From the NCBI GenBank assembly GCA_036768485.1, contig JAVLUZ010000339.1, forward strand, positions 225,001-289,000: 64,000 nucleotides of DNA, given 5' to 3'. Source of the stretch: Mermis nigrescens. Its lineage: Eukaryota > Nematoda > Enoplea > Mermithida > Mermithidae. The notes below the pieces were generated by a model. That model worked only from the letters and a program-made list of their open reading frames with translations, ran no database searches and was not told the origin of the DNA. Below are positions 35,701 to 42,789 of the stretch, piece after piece; positions within the stretch are counted from its first letter, which is position 1, and each line of letters opens with the position of its first letter. The position numbers and the translations under genes were made by a program.

Positions 35701-36445
35701 TTGAAATTTTTTTTGTTTTTTTCGCAATTTTTTGATGCCAATGGATAGTGCTTAATGAGAAACGTTGAAAATGGTGTTTTTTCGCTAGACCACCATTTTT
35801 AAGGCCATTTTTGAACTTTAAAAAATCTTGCACCCCCCGTCTCAGAATTTTGGTGCTGCCCACGGATGCCCCCAACCACCTCCCCCACGCCTACGTGTGC
35901 TTCCAACTCGAGACTGCGCTTCTGCCGGTTTTCCACAAGTGAGAATTTTAAGCCCCCTTCCTCTTTGCCGGAACTTTCCGAACAAACCGCACAATTTCAA
36001 GCTTTTTAGGTATTTTCGACTAAAGTGGAAGGTCGTTTCTTTGCTATATTTTTTCATCCAAATGGTTTTTGAAATTATTTTCCAATTAAATACAATTCCT
36101 ATTGTATTTTCCTATATCTATTTATTTTTTCAAAATTTTTTCCGTCAGTTCTTCGAAGATGTCATCAAATGTTCGCCGTCCGATTGCCTTTGGAAAGTGG
36201 TAGAAACTTTGGTTTTCCATCAAATTCATCGAGTTATGATAGTGGACGAGAAACAGCGTCTTTACGGGTTGGTTTCGCTCTCGGATATATTTAAATTTTT
36301 CATTGTACCTCGCGTCGAAGTTTCGAACGTCATCGAAAGTTGGACGTCGGATATGATTGACGCCGATATGGCCGATAAAAAAATAAATAATAATATTAAT
36401 ATTAATAATTATTATTATTATTATATTGTAATATTGATAATGTAA
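14631..36445 (+). CDS. PRKAG: AMPK gamma subunit gene (whole gene model)
   Basis: Eleven exons are proposed; the nine from 19,977 onward join with matching phases and the last seven match the AMPK gamma family residue by residue. The protein is the regulatory subunit of the AMP-activated protein kinase heterotrimer: four CBS motifs form two Bateman domains that bind AMP, ADP or ATP and control kinase activity in cytosol and nucleus. Family signatures seen are SSKVVVFD and GMLTITDFI (CBS1), HRLPIID and LTLKRLLKYL (CBS2), RRVSSLPVVD and KFDVINL (CBS3), and HRVMIVDE and SLSDI (CBS4). The Arg and Asp residues that contact nucleotide in known gamma structures are kept. The model totals 1,626 nt (541 residues), longer than the short mammalian gamma isoform because of an N-terminal extension. 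Introns reach 5.6 kb. The core identification is very secure; the first two exons are not. Confidence 0.93.
14999..15379 (+). mobile_element. family E hAT-like MITE
   Basis: A 381-bp copy from CAGAGCCCTATTCAAGG to GAATACGGGCCTG, flanked by CCGGTAGG and CCGTTAGG (7 of 8). The interior has GATAGAGCATG and a degraded GGCGCTTAGCCC hairpin. Confidence 0.83.
15484..15889 (-). mobile_element. family A hAT-like MITE with perfect duplication
   Basis: A 406-bp reverse copy from CATACACGATC to CTGTGCGTTTATG, flanked on both sides by CTCTTAAG. It contains GGCGCTTCGCGCC. Confidence 0.92.
16078..16402 (+). CDS. PRKAG: probable N-terminal extension exon of the AMPK gamma gene
   Basis: This frame is open from 16,078 and clearly biased, with Ser/Thr/Pro, basic and then acidic runs (for example RETPTTPTRR, SVRRTLSVSEGG). 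Arg at -3 makes SVRRTLS a possible basophilic kinase site. The left border is either TTAG before 16,078 (phase 0) or GAGAG before 16,139 (phase 1). A donor at 16,403 (GTGCGG) leaves phase 1, matching the next exon, whose first two bases complete a Ser codon. Assignment rests on coding character, position and phase, not on homology. Confidence 0.6.
16403..17060. other. intron, no feature recognised
   Basis: AT-rich intron sequence between the N-terminal extension exon and the palindromic MITE pair. Confidence 0.5.
17065..17585 (+). mobile_element. two tandem copies of a 240-bp palindromic-end MITE
   Basis: Units at about 17,065-17,310 and 17,338-17,585 share most of their length. Each begins TATAGTCTATT-TTCA(C/T)GAAACC and ends with the inverse, GGTTT-CGTGAAA. 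The two are in the same orientation with a short spacer. Confidence 0.75.
18676..19803. mobile_element. foldback-like element with CGTTAGAGCAC arrays
   Basis: The left arm (18,676-18,860) is a tandem array of CGTTAGAGCAC, CGTTATAGCAC and CGTTATGGCAC units. The right arm (19,655-19,803) is the same in inverse (GTGCTCTAACG). AAGAACTAGGT is repeated directly on both outer flanks (18,665-18,675 and 19,804-19,814), like a target-site duplication. About 800 bp of unique spacer lies between. Confidence 0.85.
19977..20086 (+). CDS. PRKAG: AMPK gamma N-terminal linker exon
   Basis: A 110-nt exon follows a strong acceptor (TTTTTTTACAG). It carries two bases of a split codon plus 36 codons, with a Ser-rich stretch (SLDSSSADDKSSKR) typical of a disordered linker. 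It ends in phase 0 before GTTGGT, which fits the phase-0 start of the next exon. The other two frames also stay open here, so the frame was chosen by phase agreement on both sides. Confidence 0.6.
20669..20890 (+). mobile_element. family C MITE
   Basis: Begins CATACATGTAACGGCTT and ends GTGCTACACGTCTG, just upstream of the 43-nt AMPK gamma exon. The flanks do not match. Confidence 0.7.
20956..20998 (+). CDS. PRKAG: 43-nt AMPK gamma exon before CBS1
   Basis: This small exon lies between acceptor TTTCTTGCAG and donor GTAATC. It encodes ALASGVKLMQAANL and the first base of a Glu codon completed by the next exon. Phases agree on both sides. Together with the following exon it gives a helix-like stretch leading into the first CBS motif, where family members have the short segment before SSKLVVFD. 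Confidence 0.65.
21064..21164 (+). CDS. PRKAG: AMPK gamma exon, start of CBS1
   Basis: The acceptor GTATTAG precedes two bases and 33 codons ending SSKVVVFDIRLP, a clear match to the start of CBS1 in the family. The exon must end at CCG before GTCAAG, because the next exon supplies VKKAFYAL. The frame does continue as VKRIFFT past the donor, so the intron begins with what looks like a decayed copy of the next exon's start. The donor has C at +3, so it is not strong. Confidence 0.85.
21165..21199 (+). other. possible decayed copy of the CBS1 exon start
   Basis: The intron starts GTCAAGCGAATTTTTTTCAC then TTGT, resembling the next exon's GTCAAGAAAGCTTTCTATGC then ACTTGT. The encoded VKRIFFT parallels VKKAFYAL. 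The similarity fades after about 35 bases. Confidence 0.5.
21425..21735 (+). repeat. diverged MITE related to families A/B
   Basis: Contains GGTCCGAAAATTTT, ATTAGCATCAAAAAATCACG and paired G/C-rich ends. The copy is old and its borders are uncertain. Confidence 0.4.
22373..22725 (+). mobile_element. family A MITE
   Basis: Begins CATACATGCACAGCATG and ends GATCATGTCTG. The core and the TAGATAGCTAAAAACGC motif are present. The flanks ATAGATGA and GTGAATGA match at 5 of 8. Confidence 0.8.
22843..22990 (+). mobile_element. family C fragment, 3' truncated
   Basis: Starts CTTGTAACGGTCTTAAATTT and keeps the GTGACC and TTTTTGGC blocks, but loses the right end. Confidence 0.5.
23010..23600. other. 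intron, no feature recognised
   Basis: Unique-looking AT-rich intron sequence before the duplicated CBS1 exon segment. Confidence 0.5.
23602..23812 (+). pseudogene. partial duplicate of the CBS1 exon and its upstream intron
   Basis: This 211-bp segment is repeated in tandem at 23,813-24,032. It holds about 157 bp of intron with the acceptor and the first 54 nt of the CBS1 exon (23,759-23,812), identical to the real exon over all 54 nt. Read through, the frame adds SLEG and a stop (TGA at 23,825), and no usable donor follows. If spliced in, it would truncate the protein. The intronic parts of the two units differ at many places. Confidence 0.9.
23979..24162 (+). CDS. PRKAG: AMPK gamma exon, core of CBS1
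   Basis: The acceptor AAATTTAG opens 61 codons in phase 0, ending in phase 1 at donor GTGAAT. It encodes VKKAFYALVYNSVRAATL, then FVGMLTITDFIHILHHYE, ending HNRICDWK. The nucleotide-contacting Arg of VRAA and the Thr and Asp of TITDF are present. The usually invariant NGVRAAPLWDS reads NSVRAATLVDS here, replacing Gly, Pro and Trp. The first 54 nt of this exon are repeated without a single change 220 bp upstream. Confidence 0.96.
24700..25010 (+). repeat. minisatellite, about 30-bp units AAATCCATAATTTTGATGTT
   Basis: About ten imperfect units with length variation in the A and T runs. The reverse strand gives an open frame of repeated MDFFKNIK, a by-product of the array. Confidence 0.9.
25395..25610 (+). 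repeat. minisatellite, about 50-bp units CATATTTTTGATGTTTTGGG
   Basis: Four to five units with AAACCATATTTTTGATGTTT and GATGTTTTGGAAAATTTTTT. Related in sequence to the preceding array. Confidence 0.85.
25640..26060 (+). repeat. minisatellite, about 60-bp units TATCTTATAGCATTGCCTAT
   Basis: Six to seven units containing CCTATCTTGTAGCACAGGGT and ATCTTATATCACG. A shorter run of similar units lies at 25,020-25,145. Confidence 0.9.
26505..26872 (+). mobile_element. family A hAT-like MITE with perfect duplication
   Basis: A 368-bp copy from CATACACGCACAGCATG to AGATTATGTATG, flanked by TGTGTATT on both sides. Confidence 0.9.
27037..27094 (+). CDS. PRKAG: 58-nt AMPK gamma exon linking CBS1 and CBS2
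   Basis: A clean exon between TCTTTTCAG and GTGAGC. Two bases complete a Lys codon, then AQSEQNLAHPFMFIYAEQ, then two bases of a Ser codon finished by the next exon. This corresponds to the family segment between the ETWREVYLQ helix and the SLFDAV start of CBS2. Its sequence is poorly conserved, but position and both phases fit exactly. Confidence 0.85.
27505..27703 (+). mobile_element. family C hAT-like MITE
   Basis: Begins CATATGTACATGTAACGGC and ends TTACATGTATA, flanked by GTGCGCAC and GTGCGCGC (7 of 8). It lies in the intron between the two exons that make up CBS2. Confidence 0.82.
27983..28109 (+). CDS. PRKAG: AMPK gamma exon, CBS2
   Basis: The acceptor TTTGCCTAAG is followed by 1 + 126 nt encoding LYAAVEILLRNMVHRLPIID and ILYILTLKRLLKYLYLY. 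The His-Arg pair of HRLP and the Lys residues of LKRLLK match nucleotide-binding positions of the family, where the usual sequence is LTHKRILKFL. The phase-0 donor GTACGT is used. The nearby stronger-looking GTAAGA four bases downstream would put the next exon out of frame. Confidence 0.96.
28151..28550 (+). mobile_element. family A hAT-like MITE with perfect duplication
   Basis: A 400-bp copy from CATACATGCACAGTATG to AGATCATGTATG, flanked by GTCAGCAC on both sides. A good reference copy: it has the palindrome GGCGCGAAGCGCC at 28,352 and both CATACATG ends. Confidence 0.95.
28754..30223. mobile_element. inverted-repeat element with GGTTAA motifs
   Basis: The ends GGGCCGAATGACAGAAGGCC and GAACGC-bearing GTTCTGTCATTCGGCCC are inverted. 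Inside each end the motif ATGACAGAA(a/c/g)GC-GGTTAA is repeated with many GGTTAA/TTAACC words. A hAT-like element is inserted at 28,997-29,617. No transposase was recognised. Confidence 0.8.
28997..29617 (+). mobile_element. hAT-like non-autonomous element, 621 bp
   Basis: Ends CAGGGGCGGAT and ATCCGCCACTG form an inverted repeat of the classical hAT type. TTCGTATC flanks both sides exactly (28,989-28,996 and 29,618-29,625). Two GGCGC-hairpins (29,127 and 29,371) lie inside. No coding capacity. Confidence 0.95.
30224..30823. other. intron, no feature recognised
   Basis: AT-rich intron sequence; no exon or repeat family was recognised. Confidence 0.5.
31382..32159 (+). mobile_element. GC-rich-ended hAT-like element nested inside
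   Basis: Ends TAGAGCTGGGCCGGGGCC and GGCCCCGGCACAGCTCTA are inverted. GTTTTCAT flanks both exactly (31,374-31,381 and 32,160-32,167). The ends are tracts of GGGCC/GGCCC, in contrast with the AT-rich middle. Confidence 0.95.
31737..31984 (+). mobile_element. family B copy, innermost of the nest
   Basis: From CATACATGGGCAGC to GATGCCCATGTTCT, flanked by GTTAAATC and GTTATATC (7 of 8). It includes a short TATATA run near 31,790. Confidence 0.83.
33731..33808 (+). CDS. PRKAG: AMPK gamma exon between CBS2 and CBS3
   Basis: Exactly 26 codons lie between TTTCTTTTAG and GTAAGT. The encoded SKTPKELGIGTYDKIVT matches the family stretch MSKSLEELQIGTYANIA that leads into the third CBS motif. Phase 0 at both ends. 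The preceding intron is 5.6 kb and holds the nested transposon stack at 28.7-33.4 kb. Confidence 0.95.
33809..34180. other. intron, no feature recognised
   Basis: AT-rich sequence following the 26-codon AMPK gamma exon. Confidence 0.5.
34189..34618 (+). mobile_element. possible hAT-like element with CATAG ends
   Basis: CATAGGGGGTGCGGGG and CGACCTCGGGAAACTATG form loose inverted ends. The interior has a damaged GGCGCTTAGC hairpin. No target-site duplication was found. Confidence 0.45.
34787..35017 (+). CDS. PRKAG: AMPK gamma exon, CBS3
   Basis: Seventy-seven codons follow TTTTAAG. The product has TPLRDAMRKFIERRVSSLPV, then LDIYCKFDVINLL and DITVQDALQQR. The Arg of RRVS and the Asp of KFD are nucleotide-contacting positions and are kept; the Ser of the usual YSKFD is Cys. 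The donor is GTATGC, phase 0. This exon is noticeably more GC-rich than the introns around it. Confidence 0.97.
35354..35597 (+). mobile_element. family B copy nested in family B (forward)
   Basis: A 244-bp copy flanked by exact GTGCATAC duplications derived from the host's end. Confidence 0.93.
35614..35868 (-). mobile_element. family B copy nested in family B (reverse)
   Basis: A 255-bp reverse copy from CACACCTGGGCGTGG to GCCCACGGATG, flanked by exact CCCCCAAC duplications. Confidence 0.92.
36149..36445 (+). CDS. PRKAG: AMPK gamma last exon, CBS4 and C-terminus
   Basis: The acceptor TTTTTCCGTCAG opens FFEDVIKC, then HQIHRVMIVDE and LYGLVSLSDIFKFF, the fourth CBS motif with its His-Arg and Ser-Asp ligand positions. 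After the CBS fold the protein continues for about 45 residues. The last 22 (from KK at about 36,380) are encoded by an AAT/TAT-rich microsatellite as Asn/Ile/Tyr repeats before TAA at 36,443. Mammalian gamma proteins end soon after CBS4, so this tail is unusual. No donor was seen that would remove it. Confidence 0.94.
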   Translation, partial: FFEDVIKCSPSDCLWKVVETLVFHQIHRVMIVDEKQRLYGLVSLSDIFKFFIVPRVEVSNVIESWTSDMIDADMADKKINNNININNYYYYYIVILIM

Positions 36446-36500
36446 TGATAATGATAATAACAATAATATACATAATAATATTATTATTATTAGCAATAAT
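36380..36500 (+). repeat. AAT/TAT microsatellite overlapping the AMPK gamma stop
   Basis: Runs of AAT, ATT and TAT triplets with related AATGATAAT words cross from the coding tail into the 3' untranslated region. Confidence 0.9.
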
Positions 36501-36514
36501 GATAACAATTAAAA

Positions 36515-36520
36515 AATAAA
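36515..36520 (+). promoter_or_regulatory. candidate polyadenylation signal for the AMPK gamma gene
   Basis: AATAAA lies 70 nt after the TAA stop. The region is A-rich, so chance matches are likely; another AATAAA lies inside the coding tail near 36,386. Confidence 0.4.
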
Positions 36521-36928
36521 AAATGAAAATAATTTTAATTGTCGCGGAAAAATGATTTTTAAAAATAATTAAGAGGAAAATTATGGTAGATAATTAGAAA
36601 ACAGCAGTCGTTTTCGTCGTTTCTGAAAGTAATTTTTTACTGAATTATTCATTCGTTTTTAGTCCTGTCTGATGTACATAAGTTTACTCTCGAAGCGTAA
36701 TTTGTATTTCCTCTCGACTTCTTTACACTTTTTTGACTAACAGTGGGCTAAAATATAATTTTTCAGCTCAATCCAGGTCCAAAATGGTGCAACGGGGGAA
36801 AAAGCATCGAAAAAACCATGAAATAAAATGAAAATTACATGAAATAAAAGGTAGCAAAAATCATGGCAAGCATAAAAAGGCAGTGTTGGTCAGCATAAAT
36901 TATTCTCTTGCGTTAACAAACGGTATAG

Positions 36929-37168
36929 CCATAGATGCACAGCATGACTGATCAGGTGGTCAAGCCGGTCTGGAGGTCGAAAATTGAGCTTTTTCGGACC
37001 TGAATGAACCTAAAAACTGGTATAAGTGCTGAAATGGCGTTAAAACTACGTTTTTACATTGTTTTTGGTCAATTTGAAGCAATTTTGAAGAAAATTTCCA
37101 ATTTTCATCCTTTTTGGCCTTTATTTTGCCTTATTTTCCCCGGACAATTTTCCATTTTATTCTAGGGG
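36929..37168 (+). repeat. dispersed repeat with GATGCACAG start, copy 1
   Basis: CATAGATGCACAGCATG at the left and GGGGCTAGACCATA at the right resemble 50,650-50,870. It directly abuts a family B copy. Confidence 0.5.
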
Positions 37169-37170
37169 CT

Positions 37171-37500
37171 AGACCATAGGTGGGCAGCACCAAAATTCTG
37201 GGGGATGCAAGATTTTCAAAGGTCAAAAAATGGTCTCAAAAATTGTGGAATGGCGAAAAAAACAAAAAGAATTTGAAAAATTGAATTCCGGGTGGGGTAT
37301 TTTTGTTTTTTTCAGGTGGGGGTATTTGGCCCTCTGGAGGTGTATAACTCCTAACCCCCTTCCGGATATAGACCCTCTAAGAATCCGGCAAGAAATCAAA
37401 ATGAATAGGCCCCAGAATTAAATTTTTGGCATCCTTTTGAGATTTTTTGCCAGTTTTACATCACGTGTAGACCCCCAGACTTTGGATGTTGCCCATGTAT
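37171..37500 (+). mobile_element. diverged family B copy
   Basis: Begins CATAGGTGGGCAGCACC; the right end is degraded, with GGATGTTGCCCATGTATG as a possible border. Confidence 0.6.
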
Positions 37501-38377
37501 GCGTTCATCCACCTATACGTAACCGGCTGCCTCCGCCCAAAATATTCAATTAGTACATGTTTGATAATGCAGCAGGAACTTCATAGACTAATTTGACTTT
37601 TCGAAATGCCCTCTGATCCTACCTAACATTAATGGCCGAATTTCACGTTGATACTATTTTTCAGATAACGTACCGATTGTAGGTCCATTTCTTCCAAGAG
37701 ACGACTAATAAGCTCGACGCAATGAATTTCAGTTGGATTTTCATCGATCCATACTGTAGTTTACTGTAATGTAATGGAAATTAAATTTTTTTATTTAGGT
37801 ACACCTACCCTACTTTTCATTTCATTCACTCGCGTACAAACGTGTCTCTTTTCATTATGTAAAGTATAACGTGCTGGTTCATCCGATTTAAAGTGCCACC
37901 ATTATAGTGTACTGTTTGCTTGGTTTTTCTCATCGCGTACTGATCGTTGTTTGCCTTCTTTGTATTATTTCAATTTTGAAGTACAATTAAGCATTCGTGA
38001 GCATCATCGCAGCCTGTGATGTGGTAAATTTGCGGTCCTTTCATCCTACTGTAACATTTTGAGCATAGCTGCGCGCGGCAAGGCTGGCACGCTTCTTTGG
38101 CTGACCTTCAAATCAGTCTGACCACGCATGGGCTTGGGTCTGACTAAAACCCCAGCATGTGGAAGACCCACCGTTAAAATCGCTGGACCCCTAGAATCGA
38201 GTTTTTGGTGCTTTTTTGGCGATTTAGCCCCTTCGGTCGGACCCCTGCTTATTCAAAACTTTGTCGCTGTTCTTGAATGAAGGTGACCTTTACCATGTAC
38301 CTACACTTAACATGCTAAACACATGCTCCTAGACCTATAACGAAGAATTTTTTACAGAATATCGATCGAAATCAACG

Positions 38378-38450
38378 ATCATACATGATCTTTGGAGGTT
38401 TTACCCACACCTGGGGCGTATTTTGGAAAAAATTCACATTTTAATGCTCT
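38378..38450 (-). mobile_element. family A fragment
   Basis: CATACATGATCTTTGGAGG plus about 50 bases of a reverse family A end. Confidence 0.55.
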
Positions 38451-38459
38451 GCATGTAAA

Positions 38460-39660
38460 ACAAATTTGTAGCGTAAACTTCACTCATCAACAGTGAACGA
38501 ATAAATAGTGTATACTTTACACAACTACAGAGTGTAGAGAAAATTACCAGTCGGATTCATAATTCTGACATTACATATAAACATTTTGAAAAAAATTAAG
38601 CTTCTGCAACGTACTAGTTTTGAAGTTAATTTTCAGTGTAAACTTTACACAACAACCACAATTTTAGTCAGATTCGTAATCCTGATATTAATCTGATTCT
38701 TAGATCATTATTTAGGAAAAAACTCTCAATGGTCTAAGGACAAATAAATATTGTATGTAAACCTCGTTGCGCCACTATCGAGTGTAAACAAACGCGCTGA
38801 ACTGACGTATGATGTTTGACCCCATGTACATTTTTAGACTTGTAATTATGTACAGACTCATAATCGGAGAAATTGACAGGAAAAAACAGAAGCACGTTTA
38901 ACCCTCAATTTTTGGCTTGACTTCTCCCGAAAAGCTCAATATTGAGATAAATAAATGCAATTTGCTGTGACGTATACCCCTTTAGAAGTGCTTTAATTTT
39001 ATTCTATTCGACTTATCTTGCCTGACTTCCAAATGAGGAAGTTGGCGAACAAAAAAGGCAGAGAAACGTATTTTTCTACTATCCACTACATTGTAAATTT
39101 TAAAAATCTGAGCCTAGCCTCCCATTGAGTGTAATGAAATTCGGTTTGTGCCAGTTTGTAGCCTTTAAATCTTAGTACGTTTGTGTGTGTGTGTAAATCT
39201 TCTGTTCCGCATAATATTTGAGTTGACCAATCAAAAAAGGAAAAAACCATGTCTTTCCGCTTATTGTTACACCCCTGATTTCGAACTTTACACCTCCATA
39301 AGTAAGTCAATATTGAGTTTTTTAAAGCGGTTTGCTGCGACGTTTAACCCCTAGAAGGTACCTACCTACTTTATTTCTATTTTATTTAATTTATCCCGAC
39401 TTCTAGCGGATCGGCAGAGAAATTTCAGACAAAATCTGTTACGGCAGAAGTATATGATTTTAAAGTTTTCTGGAATAGCAATGCTGTTGAAAGAACCAGT
39501 TATGGAGATTGGATTATATGTACATCGAGGTGTAACATTGTACCCCCTACCTAATTCTTCACTTTGTGCAATAAAAGATTTGAGAAAGCGAGCGATTTAG
39601 ATTTAGACTCAGAAAATACACAAGTTTCGGAAAAAACCAGCTTAATTAGGGCATATCCAA
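38460..39660 (-). repeat. modular GTGTAAAG repeat, reverse copy
   Basis: The reverse complement matches 43,140-43,480 and 44,830-45,180, with blocks such as CACTTTACAC, GGTTTGCTGCGACG and CCCATTGAGTGTAATG in order. Confidence 0.75.
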
Positions 39661-40159
39661 TAGTTACAGAAATATTTGGACACTTTCGATTTGCTACATA
39701 TGTAGGTAAATATTCTTGCTTGCGAATATAGCTTCAAGAAAAACCACCATAGTTTGACAACAAATCCACCAAACGCGCTCTCATCGCGCGGGTTCAATCT
39801 TGATACAGTATAATGTTCTTATTTAATTCACTGCAACCACTAACTTGCGTTCTGTGAATATTTTCAATTTTGTCAGAAAAAGTGCTAGGTACAAAATTGC
39901 CCCTTAGAGTACAAACTATCCCCCCGTTGACGTATGTAGAGCTTAATTCTTAAATACGCTTAGCTAATCTTATGCTTATAAGTTATAGAAAGCAGACCAA
40001 AATTCTTACAAGAAATACGATTAGACTGTAGAACGGTTATTTGTAAGTTTTAGTAAGCAAACCCAAATCTTGCAACGCATTGAAAATATTTTTGGCATGC
40101 TTAATTAATCTTCAGCATTCGAAAGTTTGATAAATTTACAAGACTGAATAAGCTGCTGC

Positions 40160-40524
40160 CAGGGGTTTACGCAGGATTTATCAAGGGGGCGGTCCGAAAT
40201 TGGTGATCCTGTGTCCGAATATGTTCGCCAGGGCACCCAATAAAGTGCATCTTCTGACGTTTCCAAACACGCTCTATCCATTAAGCTAATAAAATTCAGG
40301 CTTTTGGAACAAATTTTTATTTTCTGTCAATATGCCATGAAAAATGACGTTTTTTTGGCCGCGCCTGGGTCCAAGTTAAAAAAATAATGATTGAAAAATT
40401 TTGATTTTCGGATGAAAAAATGCAATTTCATTATTTTCCTTGCATAATCTTATCTTTCCAAATTTAATTTTGGGTTAAGGAAGGGGGCCACTGCCCCCGC
40501 CCCCTCCCCTTGCGTGCGTCCATG
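40160..40524 (+). mobile_element. hAT-like element, 365 bp
   Basis: CAGGGGTTTACGCAGG and GCGTGCGTCCATG are loosely inverted ends, flanked by GCTGCTGC and GCTGCTGG (7 of 8). The interior has a GCTCTATCCATTA motif as in the other families. Confidence 0.7.
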
Positions 40525-40986
40525 GCTGCTGGAGTCACAGCAACTTTTGGCCTGGAATTTAGAATTCCATGTCAGAAATGTTTTTTTTATGAATGCAAAC
40601 GATAAGTGATGGTGCTGCTTGCCTGGAACACAAATGAAGTTTAGCTTAAGGTTTTGACTTCAGAGAATTAATACAGTAAATTGAGTTATATAGTGTCTTA
40701 CAATCCAGTGAAAATTGGACACATCAGCACAATGTGTTTTATGTATTTTGAAGCTTTGAGCGACATTTCATAGGCAAGATTCAGAATTAAGACTCATTTT
40801 TTCATTATGCACCATCCAAGTTATATATGTATGTAATGGAGTCAAATTTTGGCGAATTTTTCTGAAAATCTTTTGCTTGCTTGAAGGCAGTTCGTTTGGC
40901 TATTGCATTTGAGAGGCAGTCTAGCCGCCTTGACTGGTGCCGATACATATAGGTTGTGGTGACAGTCAGAGGATAAAGTTTAGCAA
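40525..40986. other. no feature recognised
   Basis: AT-rich sequence between two transposons. Confidence 0.5.
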
Positions 40987-41140
40987 CAAGGCACGTAGCT
41001 CTGGGGGAATGGGGGGTCCGGACCCCCCCCCCGCCCAATTTAGAAAAAACCGGAAAAATAGAACTTTTTAAACGTTATTTTGTGCTAATTTTGGCCTTTT
41101 TGGACCCCGAACCCCCAAAATTGGTGCTGGTCCCCCCAAA
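40987..41140 (-). mobile_element. family D copy, truncated
   Basis: Starts CAAGGCACGTAGCTCTGG, then GGGTCCGGACCC, and ends in GGTGCTGGTCCCCCC without the expected terminal repeat. Confidence 0.6.
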
Positions 41141-41689
41141 TGTATATTCCTGCCAACTTCTTCACGCTTCACTTAGACTTTTGGGCCTCGTAAAACATGT
41201 AATCTCTCATATTCTAATTTATTTTGTATATTCGTGCTATTTCTTGCGTCTATTTGTTTCTTTCTTACTAATAGCATGCTGCACTTCTATCTCTGTCTTG
41301 TTTTTTCTTTTTATTTACTTATTTATTATTATTTTCATTTTTATTTTTTCCCTCTATAGTTTTTCTTTCTCGTTTCCTCTTATATTGTTTCATGCTCATA
41401 TCGAGTAAATCCAAAGTACCACGCCATTGTCGCTAAGTTTGTATGCATAATTGGGGCATCTTGCACAACAATGCTGCATTTGGCGGTCGTGCTTTGTGCA
41501 CTGAGACCGACTACCAAGACATTTTGTAAGCATTTGCATGTGCTTGTAAGCATCTGCAAGCATGTGCTTATAAGATGCTTCCATATTTTTAAAGCAATCT
41601 GCTTAAATCTTGTAAAACTGCTTGTAGAAGGTCAGGTGGTGATGCAATTGAAAGCAACATTATAAGAAAGCTTGAAGATAATTGATGTG

Positions 41690-41848
41690 CAGGCACGTAG
41701 ATAGCCGTCCTATTTTGGGGGACCAACACCTATTTTGGGGGGACTAAGCCCGAAAATAGCACAAAATAACATTTAAAAAGTCCTATTTTTCCGATTTTTA
41801 TGAATTTGGGGGGTCTGAACCCCCCATTCCCCTAGAGATACGTGCCTG
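41690..41848 (+). mobile_element. family D MITE
   Basis: A 159-bp copy with ends CAGGCACGTAG and TACGTGCCTG, flanked by TTGATGTG and TTAATGTA (6 of 8). Confidence 0.78.
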
Positions 41849-41934
41849 TTAATGTACGAGAGTTGTTATAAAAGTTCGTTTTAGCTGTCTGATTTCTTCT
41901 AAGAGATATCAAGATATGTTTTTTGGCTTGGGGG

Positions 41935-42085
41935 ATATTCGCCCCCGACATTTCGCCCCCGACTTTTCGCCCCAACATTTCGCCCCCAGGTACGTTTCGC
42001 CCCCGGAACTTTCGCCCCCAAATATTTCGCCTCTCGGATGTTTCGCCCCTAATCATTTCGCCCCTCGGATGTTTCGCCCCCAAGT
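41935..42085 (+). repeat. tandem array of TTTCGCCCCC units
   Basis: About eight units of 14-20 bp. The inverse array is at 47,765-47,860. Confidence 0.9.
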
Positions 42086-42789
42086 GAGCTGTACAATAAA
42101 CGGGAGTATGCATTATACATGGACAGCGTCAAAATTCGCGAGGACACAATATCCGCTTTTCTTCTTTTTTGTTTTCAATCTTTTTTGAAATAAACTAATA
42201 AGAATTTTTAATTTTTTCCTTTTCAATCTTGATAAGCTTTCAATATTTTCGTTTTTCATTTTTAAATTTCTTTAAACAATTTTTTAACCATATTTAAACA
42301 ATTTTTTAAGCATATTTGAACCATATTGCTGCTTTATTTTTTATTGCCAACAAGAAAACCACAATTGTCAAAAATGTAGTTTTCGTAGACTAGCTTCATC
42401 TTTCCTCTTTTCGAAATGACTGAATCCATTAAGCAAATCGTACACCAACTAACTGACTTACTGCCATTTGGTCCTCATTATCTTAGGTAGCGCGTTAGCG
42501 CGTACCTATAATATACTTGGGTACCCCTAACACCTGTGCACCCCCTACAGCTATAACGGGACACTTCTGGAAGGTGCGGTTTTTTTAAAAGAAAAATAAT
42601 AAAAAAATTCGCTGCCCGTGTTTTTTTGTTTTTCTTGAAACTCAAAACTGACTGTGTAAAGAAGGTGTAAAGTTTTTGTGTAACGTTATAACATAGGGCA
42701 AATTTTGGGACCTTTTTACTGCGGCATGTGGACAACTGAGTATTGATGACTCGAAGAATTGAACAGCATAGGATAATAGAGGGATGAAT

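Larger units (their letters stand above)
35156..35899 (+). mobile_element. family B host copy with two nested family B copies
   Basis: The host starts CATAGGTGGGCAGC and ends CCCACGCCTACGTGTG. Removing the two insertions restores an element of about 230 bp. It lies in the intron before the last AMPK gamma exon. Confidence 0.85.

Noticed and set aside
36122..36508. 128-codon minus-strand frame opposite the last AMPK gamma exon
   Set aside because: Shadow of the CBS4 exon and the AAT microsatellite.
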